NCBI RefSeq assembly: GCF_012927645.1
Contig: NZ_JABBMT010000001.1
Span: 248,001 to 312,000, forward strand
Reading direction: 5' to 3'
DNA: 64,000 nucleotides
Source of the DNA: Pseudoalteromonas arctica
GTDB taxonomy: Bacteria > Pseudomonadota > Gammaproteobacteria > Enterobacterales > Alteromonadaceae
Position numbers and translations under genes: made by a program
In this document: positions 20,743 to 32,350 of the stretch, in pieces
Layout of the letters: every line of letters starts with the position of its first letter
Position numbering within the stretch: the first letter of the stretch is position 1
The notes under the pieces: model-generated
Told to the model about the DNA's origin: nothing
The model's database searches: none
What the model saw: only the letters and a program-made list of their open reading frames with translations

Positions 20743-20792
20743 GTTTATTAAATGTAATTGAAAGCAGTTGCTGACCATTACATTTAATAAAC
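20743..20792. repeat. Perfect 16-bp inverted repeat after infA
   Basis: GTTTATTAAATGTAAT at 20743-20758 is repeated exactly in inverse at 20777-20792 with an 18-base loop, immediately before a separate terminator hairpin. It is AT-rich and lacks a T run of its own. It may stabilise the infA 3' end or be a small dispersed palindrome. Confidence 0.8.
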
Positions 20793-20820
20793 AAAAAGCC
20801 CAGCAATTGCTGGGCTTTTT
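20793..20820. terminator. Bidirectional terminator between infA and clpA
   Basis: AAAAAGCCCAGCA / TGCTGGGCTTTTT forms a perfect stem around an AT turn with A and T runs at both ends. It lies between the convergent infA and clpA genes and can end both transcripts. Confidence 0.9.
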
Positions 20821-20841
20821 GTTTTCTATTTAACGCTGCAA

Positions 20842-23106
20842 TTATGCGGGTGTTAAATTCGTTTCATAATCAAAACGTAATTTTTTATCTTTGATAGATA
20901 CTTTAACTGTGCCACCGTCGATAAGTTCACCGAATAAAATCTCGTTTGCCAACGGTTTTTTCAATTGCTCTTGGATCACACGTCCCATTGGTCGTGCCCC
21001 CATAGCTTTATCGTAGCCTTTATCTGCCAACCATTCCCTCGCTTTGTTAGTAAGCTCAAGGTTAACTGACTTTTTATCCAGCTGTGCTTGTAGCTCAACA
21101 ATAAATTTATCAACCACCAGTAAAGTTACATCACGATCAAGGTGGTTAAACCAAATGATGTTATCTAGGCGGTTTCTAAATTCTGGCGAAAATACTTTAT
21201 TGATTTCGCTCATCGCATCGTGAGAATGATCTTGATCAGTAAAACCAATTGATTTACGTACTGTTTCTTGTACGCCCGCATTAGTAGTCATCACCACCAC
21301 AACATTCCTAAAGTCCGCTTTACGGCCGTTATTATCGGTCAGCGTACCATGATCCATCACTTGCAATAAGATATTGTAAATATCTGAGTGGGCTTTCTCA
21401 ATCTCATCCAGTAAGACAACCGAATGTGGATTTTTAATCACAGCCTCAGTTAACAAGCCACCTTGTTCAAAACCAACATAGCCTGGAGGCGCACCAATTA
21501 AACGACTCACCGCATGGCGCTCAACATACTCAGACATATCAAAACGGATAAACTCAACACCCATACATTTTGCAAGCTGTTTAGTTACTTCAGTTTTACC
21601 TACACCCGTTGGGCCTGCAAACAAGAACGAACCGACTGGTTTATCTTCATTTGATAAGCCTGAACGTGATAAGCGAATGGCCGAGGTTAGTGCATCGATT
21701 GATTGATCTTGGCCAAATACCAAAATTTTCAAATTACGATCAAGATTTTTAAGGGTCTCTTTATCACTTGATGACACACTTTGCTGCGGAATACGCGCCA
21801 TTTTCGCCACGATCAATTCAATATCTGCCACACCAATGGTTTTTTTGCGTTTAGAGATCGGTTGTAATCGTTGGCTAGCACCCGCTTCATCAATTACATC
21901 AATGGCTTTATCAGGTAAGTGACGCTCATTAATGTACTTAGCACTGAGCTCTGCTGCCGCTTTTAACGCTTTTTGGGTATAGCGAATGCCATGATGCTCT
22001 TCGTAACGTTCTTTTAAACCATTAAGTATTTTAGTGGTATCAGCGACACTTGGTTCAAGTACATCAATTTTTTGAAAACGACGCACCAATGCACGGTCTT
22101 TTTCAAAGATATTTTTATACTCATTATAAGTCGTTGAGCCCATACAACGTAACTTACCGCTCGAAAGCAGTGGTTTAAGTAAGTTAGATGCGTCCATAAC
22201 GCCACCAGAGGCTGCACCGGCACCAATGATGGTATGGATCTCATCAATAAATAAAATCGCCCCCGGTTTCGCCTGAAGCTCTTTTAGCAAGGCTTTAAAG
22301 CGTTTTTCAAAATCGCCTCGATATTTAGTACCTGCAAGCAACGCTCCCATGTCTAACGAGTACACCACGGCATCGGCAATCACTTCAGGTACTTGTTCAT
22401 GCACTATGCGATACGCTAGACCTTCAGCAATAGCGGTTTTACCAACTCCGGCTTCGCCAACTAATAACGGATTATTCTTTTTACGACGACACAGTACTTG
22501 CACCGTGCGTTCTACTTCACTATCACGGCCTACCAATGGGTCGATATTCCCTTCACGGGCGAGTGCATTCAAATTAGACGTAAAGTTTTCTAATTTACTT
22601 GGCTCTTCGCCTTGTACTGCTTGTACTTCTTCATGGATGTCATCAGCATCTGCACCACCCATGTCATCGTCTGCTTTAGTGATCCCGTGAGATATAAAGT
22701 TCACAATATCTAGTCGTGAGATATCAGCTTTTTTCAGCAAGTAAACTGCTTGGCTTTCTTGTTCTGAAAAAATGGCAACCAACACATTGACGCCTGTTAC
22801 TTCGTTTTTACCCGATGATTGCACATGAAATACCGCGCGTTGCAATACCCGCTGAAAACCAAGTGTTGGTTGGGTTTCACGTTCTTCTTCTAAATCAGGA
22901 ATGACTGGAGTGGTCTCATTAATAAACTCTGATAGCTCAGCTTTTAATGCTGCCATATCAATCCCGCAGGCGTGTAGTGCTTCTCCAGCCGATGGATTGT
23001 CAAGTAGGGCAAGTAATAGGTGCTCTACAGTCATAAATTCATGGCGACGTGTGCGCGCTTCGCGAAACGCCGCGTTTAAAGTTAGTTCTAAATCTTTGTT
23101 TAGCAT
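20842..23106 (-). CDS. clpA: ATP-dependent Clp protease ATP-binding subunit ClpA
   Basis: 754 residues from the ATG at 23106 ([10 protein letters not shown]); AAGGGG lies about 7 bases upstream and the in-frame TTG at 23112 is not needed. N-domain 1-140, then AAA+ module 1 with Walker A GEAGVGKT near 217 and Walker B LFIDE near 285, and module 2 with GPTGVGKT near 498 and VVLLDE near 563. The tripeptide IGF in KSIGFTDQ near 615 is the ClpP-docking loop. ClpA unfolds N-degron and SsrA substrates for ClpP. clpS starts 70 bases upstream on the same strand. Confidence 0.98.
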   Translation of the reverse strand: MLNKDLELTLNAAFREARTRRHEFMTVEHLLLALLDNPSAGEALHACGIDMAALKAELSEFINETTPVIPDLEEERETQPTLGFQRVLQRAVFHVQSSGKNEVTGVNVLVAIFSEQESQAVYLLKKADISRLDIVNFISHGITKADDDMGGADADDIHEEVQAVQGEEPSKLENFTSNLNALAREGNIDPLVGRDSEVERTVQVLCRRKKNNPLLVGEAGVGKTAIAEGLAYRIVHEQVPEVIADAVVYSLDMGALLAGTKYRGDFEKRFKALLKELQAKPGAILFIDEIHTIIGAGAASGGVMDASNLLKPLLSSGKLRCMGSTTYNEYKNIFEKDRALVRRFQKIDVLEPSVADTTKILNGLKERYEEHHGIRYTQKALKAAAELSAKYINERHLPDKAIDVIDEAGASQRLQPISKRKKTIGVADIELIVAKMARIPQQSVSSSDKETLKNLDRNLKILVFGQDQSIDALTSAIRLSRSGLSNEDKPVGSFLFAGPTGVGKTEVTKQLAKCMGVEFIRFDMSEYVERHAVSRLIGAPPGYVGFEQGGLLTEAVIKNPHSVVLLDEIEKAHSDIYNILLQVMDHGTLTDNNGRKADFRNVVVVMTTNAGVQETVRKSIGFTDQDHSHDAMSEINKVFSPEFRNRLDNIIWFNHLDRDVTLLVVDKFIVELQAQLDKKSVNLELTNKAREWLADKGYDKAMGARPMGRVIQEQLKKPLANEILFGELIDGGTVKVSIKDKKLRFDYETNLTPA

Positions 23107-23175
23107 TAGCAACCCCTTACTGAGATAATATTTTTATACCGTTGTGATGGGTATTTTGATCACCCTACCTTGGTA

Positions 23176-23493
23176 TTATTCCTGCTCACAACTACATAGC
23201 AGTGGATGCTCGTTATCTCGTGCATAACGGTTAACTTGTTCAACTTTGGTATACGCTACATCTGCGGTATAAATCCCGCAAATTGCGCGACCATTTTGAT
23301 GAACTTGCAGCATCACATCTGTTGCTCTATCGCTATCCATATTAAAAAACGTCGTCAGTACTTCTATCACAAAGTCCATTGGCGTGTAATCATCATTATT
23401 TAAAATGACTTTGTATTTTCGCGGTGGTTGCAGTTTTTGCTTTTCACTATCGCGAACCGTATCTAAAACACCTGAATCTTTCATGCCACTCAT
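23176..23493 (-). CDS. clpS: ClpS adaptor protein
   Basis: 105 residues. After a flexible N-terminus of about 25 residues comes the conserved core [21 protein letters not shown], with the Asn-Asp-Asp that grips N-degron amino groups, then [21 protein letters not shown]. It delivers proteins with N-terminal Leu, Phe, Tyr or Trp to ClpA. It is directly upstream of clpA and divergent from cspD, matching the enterobacterial arrangement. Confidence 0.97.
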   Translation of the reverse strand: MSGMKDSGVLDTVRDSEKQKLQPPRKYKVILNNDDYTPMDFVIEVLTTFFNMDSDRATDVMLQVHQNGRAICGIYTADVAYTKVEQVNRYARDNEHPLLCSCEQE

Positions 23494-23575
23494 AATTAAA
23501 TATAGTCTTGTCTTTGGAACTCAAGCAAACTTGAATAAAAAATAAATTAAATGTTAAAAAAACAGTTTAAAACAC

Positions 23576-23603
23576 TTGACTGATCGGCGAAATAAACTAC
23601 AGT
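23576..23603 (+). promoter_or_regulatory. Candidate cspD promoter
   Basis: TTGACT at 23576-23581 and TACAGT at 23598-23603 with 16 bases between them, about 90 bases before the cspD ATG. The -10 box overlaps a small palindrome CTACA..TGTAG. Pattern match only. Confidence 0.35.
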
Positions 23604-23693
23604 CAATTGTAGATTGATTAAACCTTAGTCAGTCTATCAAACTATACGGTTTAGAATAACTAAATTAGTCAACTTATAGAAGGATGTAGAAGT

Positions 23694-23909
23694 ATGGCTT
23701 GTGGTAAAGTCAAATGGTTCAATAACGCCAAAGGTTTTGGTTTCATCGTAGAAGACGGCTGCGAGAATGATATATTCGCCCATTACTCAACGATTGTAAT
23801 GGACGGTTATAAAACACTTAAAGCTGGTCAAGATGTAACATTCGAATTGCAGCAAGGCCCAAAAGGCATGCATGCGACTAATATAGCGCCTAACGAAGAG
23901 TTAGTGTAG
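23694..23909 (+). CDS. cspD: Cold-shock-domain protein CspD
   Basis: 71 residues, one cold-shock domain: GKVKWFNNAKGFGFI (RNP1 KGFGFI) and the RNP2 region ENDIFAHYSTI, then the short tail NIAPNEELV. The DIFAHYS variant and the place next to clpS-clpA identify it as CspD rather than a CspA-type chaperone. In E. coli CspD binds single-stranded DNA, inhibits replication in stationary phase and is degraded by Lon. AAGGATGTAGAAGT precedes the ATG. Confidence 0.93.
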   Translation: MACGKVKWFNNAKGFGFIVEDGCENDIFAHYSTIVMDGYKTLKAGQDVTFELQQGPKGMHATNIAPNEELV

Positions 23910-24098
23910 TTGTTTAGACGTTCGACTAAAGCGAGCGACCTGTAAAGATCCTCGCTTAATCCCTCTAAATTTATTTAACCTTAACTAAATTGCATATACT
24001 GAGCTAACGTTGGCAATCTTAATCTATTAGAAATTAAACGTGCAGAATGAACAAAAACTGCGCTTCCTCTTGAAATTCTTTTTTAATACCCCCATGTT

Positions 24099-24152
24099 AT
24101 ATCCAAACTACCTCAAGATGCAGAGTTCGGCGTCTTGAGGTAGTTTGGATAT
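24099..24152. repeat. 20-bp perfect inverted repeat, REP-like palindrome
   Basis: ATATCCAAACTACCTCAAGA (24099-24118) and its exact inverse complement (24133-24152) flank a 14-base loop. Size, perfection and intergenic place resemble the dispersed palindromic repeats of gammaproteobacteria. Only one copy is in this window, so its repeated nature is inferred. Confidence 0.8.
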
Positions 24153-24288
24153 ATATTTGTTATTAGCCCTTTGTAGCCAAGCTTGTTACACTCTTAGGTG
24201 CTTAAAAGCAGTCTCAAAAGGCTCTTTAACACTATTAATTAGGCTAATGGCTAATTTACTTAGTTTATAAATAGCATAAAATTAAATA

Positions 24289-24340
24289 CAGTTAGTCAGG
24301 TGTGATTATTTAATCAACAGTATTAACACCTAACTGACTG
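24289..24340 (+). promoter_or_regulatory. Imperfect hairpin in the icd leader
   Basis: CAGTTAGTCAGGTGT (24289-24303) can pair with ACACCTAACTGACTG (24326-24340): 15 positions with one mismatch and one G-T pair, loop of 22 bases. No T run follows, so it is not an ordinary terminator. It ends 88 bases before the icd ATG. Confidence 0.5.
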
Positions 24341-24341
24341 A

Positions 24342-26651
<2,310 letters not shown>

Positions 26652-26666
26652 GTATCGGTTAAATTT

Positions 26667-26700
26667 AAAGGCGCGCACTGTTAAAGTGGGTGCCTTTTTT
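26667..26700 (+). terminator. Intrinsic terminator after icd
   Basis: AAAGGC.CGCACT pairs with AGTG.GTGCCTTT, apart from small bulges, and a run of six T follows, 15 bases after the icd stop. Confidence 0.8.
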
Positions 26701-26741
26701 GTCTTTTAAATAACGTTTTATTTTTCACTGACGCAAAAAGC

Positions 26742-26767
26742 AAAAAGGCTGCGAATGCGGCCTTTTT
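26742..26767 (-). terminator. Terminator after the amidohydrolase pair
   Basis: AAAAAGGC / GCCTTTTT with an inner GC pair and short loop. Read on the minus strand it lies about 45 bases after the stop of the 413-residue amidohydrolase gene; the symmetric flanks allow action on icd transcripts too. Confidence 0.75.
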
Positions 26768-26811
26768 AGTTGTTCAAGTTAAAGTTAAGCTACTTATTAA
26801 GTTGCACGTAG

Positions 26812-28053
26812 TTACTTAGTATATGCGCGCGGCATATCTGAGTCAGTGGTATAACGTTTACGGAGTTTATCTTGGCGTGCTTCTGTTGAAACTTCTTCGC
26901 CGTTAATAAACATTTTAGTTACGTGACTAGTAAAATCAAACGGATCATCGTTCCACATCACTAAATCAGCAGCTTTACCTACCGCCACACTGCCGGCATT
27001 AATTCCAAATACATCAGCAACATTCGCTGTGATAGCTTTTAATGCACCCGCTTGTGTCATGCCATAAGAAACCGCATTACCCGCATCAAAACGCAATTGA
27101 TAAACATTGTGACTGGCATCGCCTGCGAGAGACAACAACACCTTTACGCCTGCTTTTTCCAGTTTGCCTGCATTATCTAAACTTGCATGTAACGAATCAA
27201 AACTGCCAGGTAAACTCTCCATAGAACTTACAATAACAGGAACATTTGCTTGCGCTAATTGCTCTTTCACAACCACGGCATCTTGTGCGCCTGCAATCAC
27301 TAAATTAAGTGAAAACTGTTGTTTTACTTTGATTAGCTCAATAATATCTGCGGCGCGAGAAGCCGTTACCAATAATGGCATTTCACCCGCTAATACTTTA
27401 CTGAGAACTTTATCTTCGGTACTTGGTACAGCATCGTCTTTTTTAGCTTTTTTGCTGGTTTTTAGTTGATGAGCAGCTAACTTATCAATCAAGTTTTGCA
27501 GCGACATTGCGCGCGAGCCTTTGCTCTTTTCGCCTAAGTGCACCACCAGCGCAACTTGCGTTTGCTTTACACTGTCAAACTCACCGCTTAAATCGACTAC
27601 GCTGGCAAGGCCTGCAAAAATACTTTCTCCGCCGTGTGGGGTGATCACATCACGGGTAATGCCACCTTTACGTGCATAGGGGATCAAACTTGAGTGAGCA
27701 TTAAATGCTAGGCTTGGATCAAAATCGATCCCCGCTTTATCATCACCACCATCGCGAGAGCCAGCAACAGCGCCCACTTCAACTAAGCCTAATTGATTCA
27801 TGGTGCCAATAAAGCCTGCTGTCACAATTTGGCCTTTAGCGTCTATAATCGTGTCCGCTGCAACTTTCTCCGGGTTGATGGCAGTAATTTTGCCCTCATC
27901 CATAATAATACTCGCACCTTGTAATACACCTTGCTCTGTCGAGGTATGTACCGTGGCATTAATGATGGCGATTGATTGCGCAGCAACCGCTGTACTTGCT
28001 AATAAACCGGCAGCAACTAGCGAGAGCGAAAATGAATGTGTTAATTTTGTCAT
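26812..28053 (-). CDS. Exported amidohydrolase-like protein lacking the usual metal ligands
   Basis: 413 residues with a signal peptide (cleavage after VAA, about residue 24). The overall plan is that of the imidazolonepropionase-like amidohydrolase branch: AIINATVHTSTEQGVL, VTAGFIGT, GITRDVITPHGGES, and the C-terminal AGSVAVGKAADLVMWNDDPF. However, the HxH metal pair expected after VTAGFI is replaced by GTMNQLG, and no later His/Asp ligands stand out. It is probably periplasmic and may be non-catalytic or use another chemistry. It starts 12 bases after the stop of a second, ligand-complete family member, so they are one operon. Confidence 0.8.
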   Translation of the reverse strand: MTKLTHSFSLSLVAAGLLASTAVAAQSIAIINATVHTSTEQGVLQGASIIMDEGKITAINPEKVAADTIIDAKGQIVTAGFIGTMNQLGLVEVGAVAGSRDGGDDKAGIDFDPSLAFNAHSSLIPYARKGGITRDVITPHGGESIFAGLASVVDLSGEFDSVKQTQVALVVHLGEKSKGSRAMSLQNLIDKLAAHQLKTSKKAKKDDAVPSTEDKVLSKVLAGEMPLLVTASRAADIIELIKVKQQFSLNLVIAGAQDAVVVKEQLAQANVPVIVSSMESLPGSFDSLHASLDNAGKLEKAGVKVLLSLAGDASHNVYQLRFDAGNAVSYGMTQAGALKAITANVADVFGINAGSVAVGKAADLVMWNDDPFDFTSHVTKMFINGEEVSTEARQDKLRKRYTTDSDMPRAYTK

Positions 28054-28065
28054 CCTAGTTACTCC

Positions 28066-29451
28066 TTATTTTTGACCTAACATAAAATCGCTTTGGGCTT
28101 GGAATGTATCATCATAACGATCATACACTTTTGCACCATCGACAAAAACTTGCTCTGCTTTAGCATAAACACTGAATGGGCTTTGATTCCAAATGACCAC
28201 ATCGCCTTGTTTACCTGCTTCGAGTGAACCGGTTTTATCAGCAACACCTAATGCTTTGGCAGCATTTGAAGTGATCCATTTAATCGCATGCTGTTCTGAA
28301 ATATTAAACCCATTATCGTTAGCACGGTACATTACTTTCCCTGCTTCTTGATTTAAGCGTTGGATAGTAGTGTCAGAATCTGAATGAACAACAGCACAAG
28401 AGTTTTTAACCGCATCAACAATCGCAATGTTTTCTTGAACCATGTCGTAGGCTTCCATTTTAAAGCCCCACCAGTCTGGCCAAAGTGCTGCACAAGAGCC
28501 ATTTTCAGCGAGTAAATCAGCAATTTTATATGCTTCAATACCGTGATGGAAAGTACCTGCGTGATAACCAAACTCTTTTGAAAGGTCAATCATCATTGCC
28601 ATTTCTTCAGCTTTGTAGCAATGATTATGAATACGTACCTCGCCTTCAAGCACACCACGTAATGTATCGTATTTAATATCACGATGCGGTATTTCTGGGT
28701 TTTTGCCTGCTGCATAATCTGTATCGTATTTATCCCACGCGCGTTTATATTCAACGGCACCTATCCAAGCTTCACGATAGCCGGCCATATTGCCCATTCG
28801 CGTTGATGGTAATACGCCTTTACGCCCATAGACACGCTTGGGATTTTCACCACAGGCCATTTTTAAGCCATACGGTGCATCAGGGAACTTCATACCTTGC
28901 ATCGTGTGCGATGGAACATTTTTTAAAGTAACCCCACGACCACCAAATAAATTGGCTGAGCCGGGTAAAATTTGTAATGCGGTAATACCGCCTTCACGTG
29001 CGCGGTTAAAACCTGGATCTTGTGGCCAAATTGAATGCTCAACCCATACCTCAGCAGTATTAGGGCTGGTCATCTCATTGCCGTCCTGATGAGATTCAAC
29101 AGATGGGCTCGGGTATGCTCCTAAGTGTGAATGCACATCAATTAAGCCTGGGGTTACCCATTTACCTTGCGCATCAATAGTTAAATCAGCTTGCGCAGTT
29201 AGATCTTTACCGACTTGTTGCACTTTTCCGGCAACAAGTAATACATCGGCTTCTTCTAAACGCTCACCAGTACCAGTAAGAACTGTCGCATTAGTGATCA
29301 GCGTCGAGGTTGATTTAAGTACCTTGTAGGTACTTGGGTATGGATTTTTATTGATTGTTACTTGGTCATCTTGTGGGCCATTGTCTTGGCAGCCGGCAAT
29401 CGCCACACCAAGTGCAACAACCAACAATGAAGGAGCAAATTTTTGCATCAT
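28066..29451 (-). CDS. Lipoprotein amidohydrolase, metal-dependent
   Basis: 461 residues. MMQKFAPSLL then AIAGC gives a lipobox with Cys at 21, so it is probably a membrane-anchored periplasmic lipoprotein. The amidohydrolase core is intact: TPGLIDVHSHLGA (HxH near 102-104), RIHNHCYKAEEM, GTFHHGIEAYKI and the Asp in VVHSDSD, ending with GSLEAGKQGDVVIWN. Such enzymes hydrolyse C-N bonds, often cyclic amides or dipeptides; the substrate cannot be read from the sequence. It is upstream of and co-directional with the 413-residue homologue. Confidence 0.88.
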   Translation of the reverse strand: MMQKFAPSLLVVALGVAIAGCQDNGPQDDQVTINKNPYPSTYKVLKSTSTLITNATVLTGTGERLEEADVLLVAGKVQQVGKDLTAQADLTIDAQGKWVTPGLIDVHSHLGAYPSPSVESHQDGNEMTSPNTAEVWVEHSIWPQDPGFNRAREGGITALQILPGSANLFGGRGVTLKNVPSHTMQGMKFPDAPYGLKMACGENPKRVYGRKGVLPSTRMGNMAGYREAWIGAVEYKRAWDKYDTDYAAGKNPEIPHRDIKYDTLRGVLEGEVRIHNHCYKAEEMAMMIDLSKEFGYHAGTFHHGIEAYKIADLLAENGSCAALWPDWWGFKMEAYDMVQENIAIVDAVKNSCAVVHSDSDTTIQRLNQEAGKVMYRANDNGFNISEQHAIKWITSNAAKALGVADKTGSLEAGKQGDVVIWNQSPFSVYAKAEQVFVDGAKVYDRYDDTFQAQSDFMLGQK

Positions 29452-29543
29452 ATTAGTCTCTGTTGTTGTTTTTTGTTACTTTATATAAACACACAACATA
29501 AAGCTAAAAAATCAGCTAGAGCTGCATTTATATAAGATGAATG

Positions 29544-30329
29544 TTATTTCTTAATATAATTGTTATACAGTTGCTCAAGTGCAGCTTCTGTTGTCAAACT
29601 TGGATCTTTACTAATAAAGTGCTTAACAGTGCGAGTTACAAAATCTGAATTTTGTTTATGCAATTTTGAAAAGTCTTTCATTAGGCAATCGCCATCTTTA
29701 GCCGCAGTCACTTTATCGTGACGATGACGATACTGACTCAAGGCTTTATTAAAATCACCTTGGTAGTCTTCTACTAATATTTTATAAAAATCACTTTTCT
29801 GCACTTTTAATGCACTAATACAATAACTTAATGCTTCTTTAAAGTCAGTAAAAATGATGCCTTCGACATCAAACTCAGCGGTTTTTTCTCGCACTGTGAC
29901 CTTAGCTTCTTCGGTTTCATAACTAAAACCACTAAATGCTAAACGTTCAGCAGCCTCAGCACCTAATCTCATACCCGCTTTAATACTATGCGCAAACTCA
30001 TCACTCATATCGCTGAGTTCATTTTCATGCCACATATTATAAACCCGCAGTGGTTTAGCATATTTGGCACCGAGTTTGTTTTTTAACTTAGTAAAGCGTT
30101 CATCAATCGTCATTAAACGCTCGTTATGCAATATTGCATAGCACTCATAACAGGCTGGAATACTTATAAACTCAGCTTCTTCACCTAAATCAATAATGCT
30201 TTGTAGCATATGTAATGGCGGGCAGTGATCGCGCTCAGTCGCTTCACAGCCACAATAAAAACAACGGTTAAAATTATGCTGTTCACAGGCGTATGCTTGC
30301 TGATAATAACTCGCCAATGTTTTACTCAC
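29544..30329 (-). CDS. HNH-like zinc-finger protein of unknown function
   Basis: 261 residues, no signal peptide. Near the N-terminus it has C23-x2-C26, then TERDHC (Asp34-His35) and C60-x2-C63 in PACYECYAILHNE: the arrangement of a treble-clef HNH domain with a structural zinc and a candidate catalytic His. The remaining 190 residues are helical and charged, with no family I recognise. It could be a nuclease or only a zinc-binding protein. It stands alone between the amidohydrolase pair and a DUF445 gene, with no restriction or toxin partner. Confidence 0.6.
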   Translation of the reverse strand: MSKTLASYYQQAYACEQHNFNRCFYCGCEATERDHCPPLHMLQSIIDLGEEAEFISIPACYECYAILHNERLMTIDERFTKLKNKLGAKYAKPLRVYNMWHENELSDMSDEFAHSIKAGMRLGAEAAERLAFSGFSYETEEAKVTVREKTAEFDVEGIIFTDFKEALSYCISALKVQKSDFYKILVEDYQGDFNKALSQYRHRHDKVTAAKDGDCLMKDFSKLHKQNSDFVTRTVKHFISKDPSLTTEAALEQLYNNYIKK

Positions 30330-30481
30330 AGAGTCTCCTAATAGACAGGTATTTTGATGATCATAACAGGGTTGAAAAATATGTCAGTAATGCTGCATAA
30401 CACAGTACAACGACTCTAAAGTAAATAAAATGTAAAAATCATACTTAATCAGGCGAGTCGCTGGCCTGCTTAAAAATTAAT

Positions 30482-31177
30482 TTATATGATCGCAGCAATC
30501 AGGCCAAACAAACCACCGAATACCCCGCCCCATACAACTAACCAGCCTAAATGCTCACGGATCATAGTTTGTATAATATCTTTGACCATTTTTGGTGTCA
30601 GCTCGTCTAAACGCCCATCAACTAAGCCAGAAACCGTGTCAAACAGCGAATCACTTGCGAGTCCTGATTGCGTTAATTTTTCATTCACCAAGCTTTTAAA
30701 CTCATCGGTTTCGCTCATATTAAGTAATGAACCACGCATTTTATCAATAAATGCTTCGCGCATCGGTTCAACCGCGGCACTACCACCAAACATCGCTAAC
30801 ATGCTACCAAATTGGGAGTGCTCAATAACGTCAAGTAAGCTATCAAAAGCAGGATTTAAATCGACTTCATTGATCACTGGCTGTAGATCAACATTGCTAT
30901 TTTTGTTGCCTAACAATTGAGATATTTTTTGCTCTGAAAAGAACTCGGTTAAAATAAGATTTTTAATCGCCACTTTAAACCCAGCAAACTTCAGCTGGAT
31001 CACGCCAGACCCATATAAAAAAGGTACTTTTTCAAATAACATATGCACTGCGAGTAAATTAGTCACTGCGCCTGAGAGTGCAAATAAGCCAATTGACAGT
31101 ACAATTGCTTGGTCAAATAGAAAACCCGTCACCACTAAAATCCCAGCAATGACATTGGTTATAAGGCTTTTATTCAT
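30482..31177 (-). CDS. DUF445 family membrane protein
   Basis: 231 residues from the ATG at 31177; GGAGAG is just upstream, and a GTG four codons earlier is less likely. It has two N-terminal hydrophobic segments, the DUF445 signature GAVTNLLAVHMLFEKVPFLYGSG in outline near 33-55 and KFAGFKVAIKNLILTEFF near 63, a soluble helical middle, and a C-terminal membrane segment (LGWLVVWGGVFGGLFGLIAAII). DUF445 proteins are inner-membrane proteins of unknown role. Divergent from the kinase-like gene at 31307. Confidence 0.8.
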   Translation of the reverse strand: MNKSLITNVIAGILVVTGFLFDQAIVLSIGLFALSGAVTNLLAVHMLFEKVPFLYGSGVIQLKFAGFKVAIKNLILTEFFSEQKISQLLGNKNSNVDLQPVINEVDLNPAFDSLLDVIEHSQFGSMLAMFGGSAAVEPMREAFIDKMRGSLLNMSETDEFKSLVNEKLTQSGLASDSLFDTVSGLVDGRLDELTPKMVKDIIQTMIREHLGWLVVWGGVFGGLFGLIAAII

Positions 31178-31306
31178 CATTCTCTCCACTTGGTTATTGC
31201 ATAAAGCTAAGCGCGCTTATAAAACATTAATTTTACTCTCAAGAGTTTGTTTATTTAACTACTTTTTGCCATAGTTTAGTTATCTGTATAAAAGGTAAAC
31301 AATGCT

Positions 31307-32167
31307 ATGTGGAATACGGTTAACGAACAGATCAGCCAAGCTATGCATTTTGACTTTAAACACACTATAAAACGCCAACTGCAAAGCCCTAATAGCGATA
31401 AACTATTTCAACTCAGTGATGGTATACACCAGTATTTCGTTAAAGTAGCTCATCGTAGTGATTTAGAACGATTTGAAAGCGAAGCCCACAATTTACAACT
31501 GCTCACTAAAGAGAGCTTATTTATGGTGCCAGATTGTATCATTACAGGCGCCAATATTGAGTTTTCATTTATCGTTTTAGAGTGGCTAGAACTTGACCAG
31601 CAACCTCATACTAACTGGCATACTATGGGTAGCCACCTTGCAAGCCTGCATCTGAAACATCGCCAAGCCATGTTTGGTTTTGATCAGGATAACTTTATTG
31701 GCCCAACAACTCAGCCCAATCGCTGGCATAAAAAATGGAATATATTTTTTGCCGAAGAGCGCATTGGCTGGCAACTGCAATTGCTGCATGAAAAAGGCAT
31801 TGATCTCGTCGATAAAGATGACTTTGTAGCACTGATAAAAGATATGCTGCATAGTCATACCGTACAGCCATCGTTATTGCATGGCGATTTTTGGCGCGGC
31901 AACATGGGCTTTATTCACAGTGTGCCCAGTATTTTTTATCCCAGCTGCTATTATGGTGATCGGGAAGTTGATATTGCCATGAGCGAACTGTTTGCTCCTT
32001 TACCGGACGCCTTTTACATCGCTTATAACAAGCATTACCCACTAACGCAGGGCTATGAGCAACGTAAATTAATTTACCAGCTTTACCCTATTTTAAATCA
32101 TGCCAATATCTTTGCCGGCCACTATCTTACTGAAGCAAAACAACAAATAGAACGACTGCTGAAATAA
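31307..32167 (+). CDS. Fructosamine kinase family protein
   Basis: 286 residues of the aminoglycoside-phosphotransferase/kinase fold. FVKVAHRSDLERFESEA near 44-60 holds the ATP-binding Lys. HGDFWRGNMG at 192-201 is the catalytic loop with Asp194, and YYGDREVDIAMSELF near 215-229 holds the metal-binding Asp in the fructosamine-kinase form. It resembles E. coli YniA. Family members phosphorylate ketosamines (glycated amines), aiding deglycation; substrate not known here. Confidence 0.88.
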   Translation: MWNTVNEQISQAMHFDFKHTIKRQLQSPNSDKLFQLSDGIHQYFVKVAHRSDLERFESEAHNLQLLTKESLFMVPDCIITGANIEFSFIVLEWLELDQQPHTNWHTMGSHLASLHLKHRQAMFGFDQDNFIGPTTQPNRWHKKWNIFFAEERIGWQLQLLHEKGIDLVDKDDFVALIKDMLHSHTVQPSLLHGDFWRGNMGFIHSVPSIFYPSCYYGDREVDIAMSELFAPLPDAFYIAYNKHYPLTQGYEQRKLIYQLYPILNHANIFAGHYLTEAKQQIERLLK

Positions 32168-32350
32168 GCTGGTTTTTATTGTCAAATAGATGTCATAAAT
32201 GAATAAAGCAGACTATATTTAGGTATCGCCTAATATTGAACAACCTCAGCCATGACAGGCGCTAGCGTTCAATTATGGGGAGCATAATCATTTATCAGCA
32301 GCGATAAATAATTATCTTTTATTGCTCTGCTTTGTAAGGCTGAATCATTT
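32168..32350. other. Short intergenic region with small hairpin
   Basis: 183 bases before the CPXCG gene. It contains ATTTATC / GATAAAT around a short loop (near 32290-32310). No gene or clear terminator is seen. Confidence 0.4.

Noticed and set aside
29544-30329. A restriction-modification or toxin-antitoxin system around the HNH-like protein
   Set aside because: Neighbours are amidohydrolases and a DUF445 protein; no methyltransferase, helicase or antitoxin-like gene is present.
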